63,193 nucleotides of DNA from an uncultured Clostridia bacterium (GTDB lineage Bacteria; Bacillota; Clostridia; Christensenellales; Aristaeellaceae), in assembly GCA_946407745.1 (NCBI GenBank), contig CAMJPQ010000008.1, positions 1-63,193 on the forward strand, read 5' to 3'. Shown here one piece after another: positions 8,194 through 15,575 of this stretch (position 1 is its first letter; each line of letters begins with the position of its first letter). The notes beneath the pieces were generated by a model. The model was not told where the DNA came from, did not search any database, and worked only from the letters and a program-made list of their open reading frames with translations. The position numbers and the translations under genes are program-made.

Positions 8194-8222
8194 ATGATAC
8201 GGCATTTTTTACAATAAAACAA
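8194..8222 (-). promoter_or_regulatory. Possible promoter of the AraC gene
   Basis: On the minus strand TTGTTT (complement of 8217-8222) and TATCAT (complement of 8194-8199) are 17 bases apart. The leader to the ATG at 8177 would be very short, which lowers confidence. Confidence 0.4.
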
Positions 8223-8322
8223 GCATTTCTCTTCTTTTTAGGCAAAACGTCAGATCACACCTTGTGTGTGCTTGTGCCATCATCACGTCAAACGCAGAGG
8301 CACCGCTGCGGATGAAGCAGCC

Positions 8323-8374
8323 GGATGGGACAAAGGGCACTGTTGGATGCGCCACCGAATTGCGCAGTGTTGCC
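8323..8374. repeat. Interspersed repeat core, copy A
   Basis: A 52-base stretch matches 39336-39388 at about 41 of 53 aligned positions by eye, with one gap. Shared blocks are GGATGG, GGCAC and GAATTGCGC followed by GTTGCC. Both copies are intergenic and in the same orientation. It may be a mobile or regulatory repeat family of this genome. Confidence 0.6.
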
Positions 8375-8465
8375 TTAGCATTTTTTGCGGTTTCTCCCGC
8401 TCCGCGCGCTGGAACGCCGCCTGTGAAAGCGGTACTGCCGGCGTTCTGCGGATTGTAATATCTGG

Positions 8466-8494
8466 TTGATTTTTTTCCGTTTATTTGCTATATT
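8466..8494 (+). promoter_or_regulatory. Promoter of the solute-binding/DUF5696 cluster
   Basis: TTGATT at 8466-8471 and TATATT at 8489-8494 are separated by 17 bases, 43 bases before the GTG start at 8537. The imperfect boxes fit an activator-dependent promoter, as expected for an AraC target. Confidence 0.65.
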
Positions 8495-8536
8495 GTTTTC
8501 AGACGGCCAATCGATCTTCCGAAGGGGGCACGTTCT

Positions 8537-11506
8537 GTGAGGCGCATTGCAGGAAACATCATCTCCATTTTTTGCCTTCTTTTCTGTTTTTGCGCACTTG
8601 CGGAGCAGGCAGGCAGTGAATGGGAGGACCTGTATACCATCCAGGCGGAATCCGCCATCGAATACGGTGACCTGCAGGCGGAATGGGCCCTTGCGCCGGA
8701 TCAGTACGCGCCGGCGCCGCAGGGAGCCCAGATCGTGCTTCACCCCGCCGATGCTGTCCTGACCGGCGACATCCGCCTTGAAGAGCATTTCGCTGCTTAT
8801 GATGCGCTTTACCCCTCCGCTCCGGGCGGCTGGGACACCGTGCTGTCCTCCGGGGACAGTGAGAGCACGGCCACATGGCATATCACCGTCACCGAGCCCG
8901 GCTTGTATGAGCTGCAGGTCTCCTATCTGGCACTGGGCGGCAACGAGGCCAAGGTACAGCGAAAAATGACCATAGACGGGGAGACACCCTTTGAGGAGGC
9001 CAACAACCTCTGCTTTTATCGTGTTTTCGAAGAGGAAGTGCAGGAGGGCGGACGGATGCGGGTCAACGCCATTGGCGATGAGGTGTGGCCCCACATGTAT
9101 GAAAAGCAGGTATGGCAGACCGTGCGCGCGGTAGACCAGCAGGCCATTTATGTCGACCCGCTGCAGTTCTACCTCTCCGCCGGAGAGCACGAGATCGCGC
9201 TGCACTACGTGGACCAGCCCGTTGTGCTGGGAGAGATCGCCTTCGTGGCGCCAAAGGTGTATCCTACCTACGAAGAAAAGCTGGCTGAATGGACAGACGC
9301 CGGGTACAGGCCCGTGTCCGATGAGACCGTTATCAAGCTGCAGGCAGAGGGCAGCGCGTGGCGAAGTGAAAACGTGATCCGCCGCGAGTCTGACGCGGAC
9401 CCGCTGACCGAACCCAAGTCCGGCGCCGAGCGGGTGCTCAACATCGTGGGCGGCTACCGCTGGCGCCTCGGCAACGCGGCAGTCAGCTGGAAAATTGACG
9501 TGCCGGAATCCGGCCTGTATGCCATCCATTTCAAGGTGCTGCAGAGCACCGACCCCGGCATGCCCTCCTACCGGCAGATCATGATCGACGGGGAGATTCC
9601 CTTTGAGGAGATGAAGCTCTATTCCTTCCCCTACAGCAGCCAGTGGTACGGCGACACCCTGCGGGATGGAGGCGGCACACCCTACCAGTTCTACCTGGAG
9701 AAAGGCACACACACCCTCACCGCCACGGTCAAACTCGGCCCCATCGGCGAAATCATGCGCCGCACGGAGAAGGATACAACCTACCTGGGCCAGGTGCAGC
9801 GTGAAATTGTAAAAATCACCGGTTCCGAGCCGGACTACAACTACGAATACGACCTGTACCGCACCATGCCGGAGCTCAGCGGTCAGCTGACCTACCTCGC
9901 CGACAGGCTGGTGGAGAGCGCTGACCTGCTGGCGTCCATCTCCAGCGAAACCACCTCCATGGAGAATAACTACCGGCAGATCATCGACCAGCTGCATTTC
10001 TTCGCGGAGGATGTGGACCGCATTCCAAAGGCGCTCAGCGACCTGGACAACGCGCAGAGCAACCTTGGCACCTATATCGCCTCCATTGAGAAATGCCCCA
10101 TGGCCATGGATTACCTCGTGCTGACATCCCCCGGGGTGACGATGGACATGGCCACCTCCAACCTGTGGCAGCGCATGCAGGTAACCGGGGAAAACTTCAT
10201 CGCCTCCTTCTCCAAGGACTATGACAGTGTGGGCCTGATTGTGGACGATTTGCCCCAGGATACCGAAAGGACCGTGCTGAACGTGTGGATCGCCCGCGGC
10301 ACGGAGTGGGGCGAGATACTCAAGGAACTGGCTGACGAGGACTTCACGCCAAAGACCGGCATTGTAATCAACCTTCACGTGCTGCCCACGGGGCAGCTGT
10401 CCACCGGTTCGGTGAACACCATCATGCTCTCTGTGGCCAGCGGCACCGCGCCGGACGTAGCCCTGAGCGTGGAATACAACCTGCCCAACGAGTTTGCCTT
10501 CCGCGAGGCGGTGGCGGACCTGAGCCAGTTCCCCGATTTTGAGCAGGTAGCTGGCAGCTTCTACAGCAGCAGTCTCATTCCCTTCCGGTACAACGGCGGG
10601 GTCTACGCGCTGCCGGAAACGATGGATTTCACCTGCATGATCTACCGGCAGGATGTGCTGTCCGAGCTGGGACTGGAGCTGCCGGAAACCTGGACAGACC
10701 TGTACCAGAAGGTGCTGCCGAGGCTGTATGAAAACAACATGAGCTTCTCCCTGCCGGTGGATACCTCCGTGTCCAGCAACTCTCCCGGCGCGCTGCGCGG
10801 CTTCACCATGCTGCTGCTGCAGCTGGGCGGGGACTATTACCAGGGCGATGGGGAAGCCTCCGGTCTGGATACCCCCGAGGCCTACAAGGCCTTCAAAACC
10901 TGGACCGACATGTACGCCAACTACGAGATTGACGCGGAAAGCAACTTCTTCACCCGCATACGCACGGGGACCATGCCCATCGGCATCGGCAACTTTACCA
11001 CCTATATGCAGCTGATGACCTCCGCGCCGGAGCTGTACGGGCGCTGGAGCATTGCGCCGGTGCCCGGCACACTGCAACCGGATGGCACAGTGAAGCATAC
11101 GGTCGGTACCACCGCCGCCACCGCCAGCATTATCCTCAGCCAGAGTGAAAAGAAAGAAGCCGCGTGGGAGTTCCTGAAATGGTGGAGCAGCGAGGAAGTG
11201 CAGACCCGCTACGGGCGCGAGCTGGAAGCGATACTGGGCATGGGCGCGCGCTGGAACACCGCGAATGTGAACGCCTTCTATTCCCTGCCCTGGGATGCCA
11301 GGCACGAGCGGGTGATCAAGGCACAGATGGACGCCGCGGAGGAGCAGCTGATCGTTCCCGGCGGGTACTTCACAGGCCGGCACATCATCAACGCGTGGAA
11401 CCGCGTGGTCATCAACAACGAGAACGCCCGCGACGCGCTGGAAAAGGCGGTCAAGGATATCAACAAGGAGCTGCACAACAAGCGGGTGGAGTTCGGGCTT
11501 GAGTAA
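8537..11506 (+). CDS. Giant solute-binding protein with N-terminal carbohydrate-binding-like modules
   Basis: A 989-residue exported protein, more than twice the usual length for a sugar-binding protein. A signal peptide ends ALA before EQAG; there is no normal lipobox. Residues about 25-420 contain two related beta-rich modules resembling carbohydrate-binding modules: LYELQVSYLALGG with MTIDGETPFEE, and LYAIHFKVLQST with IMIDGEIPFEE. A helical linker follows, then from about residue 575 a family 1-type solute-binding domain (LNVWIARGTEWGEILKELAD; YNGGVYALPETMDFTCMIYR). GTG start with GAAGGGGG upstream. It is the first gene of the cluster and probably captures a polysaccharide or oligosaccharide at the cell surface for the next two permeases. 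Confidence 0.88.
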   Translation: MRRIAGNIISIFCLLFCFCALAEQAGSEWEDLYTIQAESAIEYGDLQAEWALAPDQYAPAPQGAQIVLHPADAVLTGDIRLEEHFAAYDALYPSAPGGWDTVLSSGDSESTATWHITVTEPGLYELQVSYLALGGNEAKVQRKMTIDGETPFEEANNLCFYRVFEEEVQEGGRMRVNAIGDEVWPHMYEKQVWQTVRAVDQQAIYVDPLQFYLSAGEHEIALHYVDQPVVLGEIAFVAPKVYPTYEEKLAEWTDAGYRPVSDETVIKLQAEGSAWRSENVIRRESDADPLTEPKSGAERVLNIVGGYRWRLGNAAVSWKIDVPESGLYAIHFKVLQSTDPGMPSYRQIMIDGEIPFEEMKLYSFPYSSQWYGDTLRDGGGTPYQFYLEKGTHTLTATVKLGPIGEIMRRTEKDTTYLGQVQREIVKITGSEPDYNYEYDLYRTMPELSGQLTYLADRLVESADLLASISSETTSMENNYRQIIDQLHFFAEDVDRIPKALSDLDNAQSNLGTYIASIEKCPMAMDYLVLTSPGVTMDMATSNLWQRMQVTGENFIASFSKDYDSVGLIVDDLPQDTERTVLNVWIARGTEWGEILKELADEDFTPKTGIVINLHVLPTGQLSTGSVNTIMLSVASGTAPDVALSVEYNLPNEFAFREAVADLSQFPDFEQVAGSFYSSSLIPFRYNGGVYALPETMDFTCMIYRQDVLSELGLELPETWTDLYQKVLPRLYENNMSFSLPVDTSVSSNSPGALRGFTMLLLQLGGDYYQGDGEASGLDTPEAYKAFKTWTDMYANYEIDAESNFFTRIRTGTMPIGIGNFTTYMQLMTSAPELYGRWSIAPVPGTLQPDGTVKHTVGTTAATASIILSQSEKKEAAWEFLKWWSSEEVQTRYGRELEAILGMGARWNTANVNAFYSLPWDARHERVIKAQMDAAEEQLIVPGGYFTGRHIINAWNRVVINNENARDALEKAVKDINKELHNKRVEFGLE

Positions 11507-11586
11507 GCCCTCCCCTCGCGCTGCGGCAGGCTAAGGCGATGCCCCTCCCCCTGTTTTCTCCTGACACTGATAAAGGAGTGACCGAC

Positions 11587-12501
11587 GTGCAGGCACAGCT
11601 CGTGAAAAAGAACGGACTGAAAGAATGGCTTCGGAAAAACGGCACGGGCTATCTTTTCCTGCTGCCCTTTCTGATTCTGTTTGCCGTGTTTGTCATCGTG
11701 CCGGTGGCTGTGGCCATGTACTACAGCCTGACCAACTACAACATGATTCAGCCCGCCAGGTTCGTGGGCATCAGCAATTATGCCCAGCTGATACTGGACG
11801 ATGACGTATTCCTGATTTCACTCAAAAACACCATGGTGTTTGCCGTCATCACGGGGCCCATCGGGTATTTTGCTTCCTTCCTGATGGCGTGGCTGATCAC
11901 GCTGGTCAAGCGCGGCCGCGGCTTCTTCTCCCTCATGTTCTACGCGCCCAGCCTCACCAGCGGCGTCGCCATGGCAAACATCTGGCTGATTCTTTTTTCC
12001 GGCGACCGCTACGGCTACATCAACAACCTGCTGCTGCGCGCGGGGCTGATACTGGAGCCGATCCTGTGGACAAAGGACGCCACCTATGTGCTGCCCGTCA
12101 TCATGATCATCTCCGTGTGGATGAGCATGGGCACCGGCTTCCTGGTGTTCCTTGCCGGCCTGCAGAATGTGGATCCCGCCATGTACGAGGCCGCCCGCGT
12201 GGACGGCATCCGGAACAAATTCCAGGAGCTGCGCTACATCACCCTGCCGATGATGAAGCCGCAGATGCTCTTTGGCGCAATCAACGCGATTGTGGGCGCG
12301 TTCGGCGTGTTCGATGTGGCCACCGCCGTGGCCGGCATGCCCAGCCCCAACTATGCCGCCCATACCATTGTGGCCCACCTGTACGACTATGCCTTCACCC
12401 GCTTCAATATGGGCTATGCGAGCGCGGTCGCCATGGCACTGTTTGTGATCACCTTCACCCTTGGCCGCATCTGCATGCACGTGTTCAAGGACAACACCTG
12501 A
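11587..12501 (+). CDS. Sugar ABC transporter permease (MalF type)
   Basis: A 304-residue inner-membrane permease with six predicted membrane segments, the first being GYLFLLPFLILFAVFVIVPV. The ATPase-docking EAA loop reads EAARVDGIRNKFQELRYITL. It pairs with the next gene to form the channel for the solute delivered by the giant binding protein. The GTG at 11587 is chosen since AAAGGAG lies 8 bases upstream; an earlier in-frame ATG at 11539 lacks a site and would add a non-membrane tail. No ATPase gene is present in the cluster, so a shared MsmX-type ATPase encoded elsewhere is likely. Confidence 0.93.
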   Translation: MQAQLVKKNGLKEWLRKNGTGYLFLLPFLILFAVFVIVPVAVAMYYSLTNYNMIQPARFVGISNYAQLILDDDVFLISLKNTMVFAVITGPIGYFASFLMAWLITLVKRGRGFFSLMFYAPSLTSGVAMANIWLILFSGDRYGYINNLLLRAGLILEPILWTKDATYVLPVIMIISVWMSMGTGFLVFLAGLQNVDPAMYEAARVDGIRNKFQELRYITLPMMKPQMLFGAINAIVGAFGVFDVATAVAGMPSPNYAAHTIVAHLYDYAFTRFNMGYASAVAMALFVITFTLGRICMHVFKDNT

Positions 12502-12575
12502 GCGCCAGGCGCCCTCTCCGCGCCGCAAAGGTCCCGTGCCCTTGATTCCCCTGTCCGAAGGAGGATGAAATCCCT

Positions 12576-13466
12576 ATGACAGTCAAGGCGGCTTATCATC
12601 CCCGGCGGTTTAAATTCCGCCTGCGGAAGCTCACCTTTTCCAGGTTCATGCTGTATCTGCTGCTCACCCTGCTGGTGGTCATCGCGGGCCTGCCGCTGTT
12701 TGCCATGGTCTGCCGCAGCCTGATGCCACTGGACGAGCTGTATATCTATCCTCCCAGGCTCATCGTGCACAAGCCCACGCTGCGGAATTTCAGCGACCTG
12801 CTCACCTCTCTGTCCTCCTCCACCGTGCCCTTCACACGCTATATTTTCAACTCGCTCTTCACCACCGTGGTCACGGTGCTGGCCAGCGTAGTTGTGTGCT
12901 GCATGGGCGCCTACGGCCTGGTAAAGCACCATCCGGCCGGCAGCGGCGTTATTTTCGCGGTGGTGGTCGCGGCGCTGAGCTTTTCCACGCACGTGACGCA
13001 GATACCCAACTACCTTGTGGTGAACCGTCTTGGCCTGGTGAACAGCTATTGGGCGCTGATCATTCCAAAAATCGCGGTGGCGTATAACTTCTTCCTGGTC
13101 AAGCAGTTCTGCGAGCAGCTGCCAGATTCCATCCTGGAGGCCGCCCGGATCGACGGCGCGAAGGAAATGCGGGTCTTCTGGACCATCGCGATGCCGCTGC
13201 TCAAGCCCGCCTGGACCACGCTGGCCGTGTTCTCCTTTGTGAACAACTGGAACGACTATTTTTCCCCGCTGATCTTCATCTCCAGCAACGCGCTCAAGAC
13301 CCTGCCCCTGGCGCTGCAGACCCTGTCCGGCGGCGCGGGCGTGGTCGCCAGGGCCGGTACCGTAGGCGCTGCCACCTTCCTCACCACTGTTCCCTCCATA
13401 CTGGTGTTTGCCCTGATGCGCGGCAAGGTGATGGAAACAATGTCCTTCTCCGGCATCAAGTCATAA
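12576..13466 (+). CDS. Carbohydrate ABC transporter permease (MalG type)
   Basis: A 296-residue six-segment permease of the MalG branch. The first membrane segment is FMLYLLLTLLVVIAGLPLFA, the conserved loop is EAARIDGAKEMRVFWTIAMP, and the late NNWNDYFSPLIF motif is typical of the subfamily. AAGGAGG precedes the ATG. It is the partner of the upstream MalF-type permease, 74 bases away. The 10-base gap to the NHL/TPR gene suggests all are on one message. Confidence 0.94.
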   Translation: MTVKAAYHPRRFKFRLRKLTFSRFMLYLLLTLLVVIAGLPLFAMVCRSLMPLDELYIYPPRLIVHKPTLRNFSDLLTSLSSSTVPFTRYIFNSLFTTVVTVLASVVVCCMGAYGLVKHHPAGSGVIFAVVVAALSFSTHVTQIPNYLVVNRLGLVNSYWALIIPKIAVAYNFFLVKQFCEQLPDSILEAARIDGAKEMRVFWTIAMPLLKPAWTTLAVFSFVNNWNDYFSPLIFISSNALKTLPLALQTLSGGAGVVARAGTVGAATFLTTVPSILVFALMRGKVMETMSFSGIKS

Positions 13467-13476
13467 GGAGGCTGCT

Positions 13477-14931
13477 ATGAGGAAAAGATTCCTTCTTCTT
13501 TCAATGGCGCTCCTCCTTGTGTGGGCGCCGGCGGCCCGGGCTGTGGTGGGCATGGACGCCTTTGTGGTGGACCCGGACAGCAATGAGGCAGAGAACAGCT
13601 TTGTGCCCATTCCCGCGGCGTATGAGGTGTACGACACCATCAAGAACCTTGGCGAAGCGGGGTTCATGAATCACCCCGAGGACCTTTTCGTAGCGCCGGA
13701 TGATACGCTGTATGTGGCCGACGGCGAGAATAACCGTGTGCTGCAGATGACCCGCGAGGGCAAGGTGTTGCGCGAAATCACAGAGGGCGGCGGCGCAAAG
13801 CTGAAAAAGCCCCGGGGCGTATACGTGCACAGCGACGGCAGCATCTGGATTGCCGACACGGGCAATCTGCGCATTGTGTCGCTGAACGCGGACCTCACCG
13901 ACCGCAAGGTGTACACCAAGCCCGATTCCAGCCTGCTGGGCAGCAATTTCACCTTCGACGTGCAGAAGATATTCGTAGCCAACACAGGCTATATCTATGC
14001 CCTGAAGGGCGCCAACCTGATTGCCCTGGACGAGGGCAACAATTTCCGCGGCTACCTGGGCGCGGATAAGGTGGGCTTTTCCCTGAGCCGTTTTCTCATC
14101 CGCCTGTTCGGCAGCAAGAGCCAGATCGAGCGCACGGTGAAGCAGGAGCCCGCCAGCTATTCCAATTTCTTCATCGGCGCGGACAACATGATCTACGGTA
14201 TCCTTTCCAACAAGAATACCGCGCAGATACGCAAGCTGAACTCCGTGGGCACCAACACCTATCCCGAGGAGACCTACGGCTTCACCCTGCCGGACCGCAC
14301 TGCCGGTGCCACAAGCAAGCTGCTGGAACCGACCTTTGCCGATGTCACGGTGGAGGATAACGGCATTATTACCGTGGTGGACAGGGGTACAGGACTGATC
14401 TACCAGTACGACCAGGACGGCAACCTGCTGTGCTGCTTCGGCGGCCTGGGCGACACGGGCGGACTGTTCCAGATTCCCATCAGCATTGACGCGGACAACG
14501 AGGGGTATCTGTACGTGCTGGATTATCAGAACAACGAGCTGACCGTGTTCAGGCCCACTCACTTTATCCAGCTGGTACACCAGGCGGTAACGCTGCACGG
14601 AGAGGGCAGGTATCAGGAAGCGCTGGGCTACTGGCAGCAGGCGCTGGAGATCGACAGCAACTACGCCCTGGCCCACCGCGGTGTGGCCAAGATCATGGGC
14701 AAGCAGGAGAACTGGAGCAGCGCGCTGCGCTCCTACGAGCTGGCCAGTGACAAGGAGGGCTATTCCGAGGCCTTCGCCGAATACCGGCACGAGTACTTCC
14801 GGCAGCACTTTTTGCTGGTGGTGGTGCTGGTGGTTGCCGTGGCCTTCCTGAGTGTCAAGCTGCTGACCCTGGCCAAGAGAAAGGCCGACGCCTGGGCTGA
14901 CGATGTGCAGATGGGGAGGGGATTGAAGTGA
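13477..14931 (+). CDS. Exported, membrane-anchored NHL-repeat and TPR protein
   Basis: A 484-residue protein with a signal peptide (MRKRFLLLSMALLLVWAPAA), NHL-type beta-propeller repeats from about 60 to 345 (PEDLFVAPDDTLYVADGENN; PRGVYVHSDGSIWIADTGNL; ISIDADNEGYLYVLDYQNNE), TPR repeats at about 365-430 (GRYQEALGYWQQALEIDSNY, then ALAHRGVAKIMG), and a C-terminal membrane helix (HFLLVVVLVVAVAFLSVKLL) with a basic tail. The propeller and TPRs should sit outside the cell, tethered. NHL propellers bind ligands or proteins; no catalytic residues can be assigned. Its end overlaps the next gene's start by 4 bases (GTGA), implying coupled translation and probably a complex with that membrane protein. 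Confidence 0.88.
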   Translation: MRKRFLLLSMALLLVWAPAARAVVGMDAFVVDPDSNEAENSFVPIPAAYEVYDTIKNLGEAGFMNHPEDLFVAPDDTLYVADGENNRVLQMTREGKVLREITEGGGAKLKKPRGVYVHSDGSIWIADTGNLRIVSLNADLTDRKVYTKPDSSLLGSNFTFDVQKIFVANTGYIYALKGANLIALDEGNNFRGYLGADKVGFSLSRFLIRLFGSKSQIERTVKQEPASYSNFFIGADNMIYGILSNKNTAQIRKLNSVGTNTYPEETYGFTLPDRTAGATSKLLEPTFADVTVEDNGIITVVDRGTGLIYQYDQDGNLLCCFGGLGDTGGLFQIPISIDADNEGYLYVLDYQNNELTVFRPTHFIQLVHQAVTLHGEGRYQEALGYWQQALEIDSNYALAHRGVAKIMGKQENWSSALRSYELASDKEGYSEAFAEYRHEYFRQHFLLVVVLVVAVAFLSVKLLTLAKRKADAWADDVQMGRGLK

Positions 14932-15560
14932 CGGGTGTAAAGCTGTGCGTCATGATGCTGTTCCATCCCATCGTGGTCAGCGAATACATCAAGCGGCAGC
15001 GCGGCAATGAGGCGTTCAGAAAAACATCGCGGATACTGGTGCTGATCCTGCTCGCGCTGGCGCTGGGCGTGAATATCTTCTCCATCTACTTTACCCACTA
15101 TCCGCTGGCCTCTGTCTCCGTGAGGAAGGCCAACCTGCTGCTGGAGGTCGGCCGGCTGTTCGTGCCCGTGCTCACATGGGTGCTGGCCTCCTACGCCATG
15201 ACCACCATACTGGACGGCGCGACCCTCATCGGCGAGGCGATGCTGTACAACACGCTGACCCTGGTGCCCTATGTGCTGTTCACAGTGCCGGTGGTGCTGC
15301 TTTCCCGCCTGATGGACGGCGGCCAGTCCGCCGTGTACACGGTGATGACGGGCGGGCTGCTGGTGTGGGTGGTCGCGCTCATGGTCATCGGCCTCAAGGA
15401 AATGAACGAGTACAGCATTCCAAAGACGCTGCTGGTGCTGCTGCTGACCGTATTCACCATGGCGGTCATCTGGGCCACCATCGTGCTGCTGTTCACCATC
15501 GCTTCCCAGTTCGTGACCATGCTGCGGGAAGTGTACTACGAGATCATTTACCGCATGTGA
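14928..15560 (+). CDS. YIP1-family-like integral membrane protein
   Basis: A 210-residue protein made almost wholly of hydrophobic helices, about five, after a short cytoplasmic start (MTGVKLCVMMLFHPIVVSEY). The pattern HPIVVSEYIKR, then a second helix and WVLASYAMTTILDGA resembles bacterial YIP1 domain proteins; the family has no proven enzymatic role. A GTG start overlapping the previous stop codon couples it to the NHL/TPR protein. It lies between that gene and DUF5696, so it may be a membrane platform for the two exported proteins. The family call is good by pattern; function is unknown. Confidence 0.78.
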   Translation: MTGVKLCVMMLFHPIVVSEYIKRQRGNEAFRKTSRILVLILLALALGVNIFSIYFTHYPLASVSVRKANLLLEVGRLFVPVLTWVLASYAMTTILDGATLIGEAMLYNTLTLVPYVLFTVPVVLLSRLMDGGQSAVYTVMTGGLLVWVVALMVIGLKEMNEYSIPKTLLVLLLTVFTMAVIWATIVLLFTIASQFVTMLREVYYEIIYRM

Positions 15561-15575
15561 GGAAGGAGGCGCGGC

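Larger units (their letters stand above)
8178..8536. other. Divergent intergenic region with repeat core and two promoters
   Basis: This 359-base region separates the AraC gene and the big transport cluster. It holds a possible AraC promoter near 8194-8222, a repeat core at 8323-8374 that recurs at 39336-39388, a GC-rich inverted repeat near 8412-8445 (AACGCCG with CGGCGTT), and the cluster promoter at 8466-8494. No gene is evident. Confidence 0.6.

Noticed and set aside
8375-11476. Minus-strand open frame of about 1030 codons opposite the giant binding protein
   Set aside because: It mirrors the plus-strand gene, has no protein-family character, signal or ribosome binding site, and arises from strong GC bias at third codon positions.
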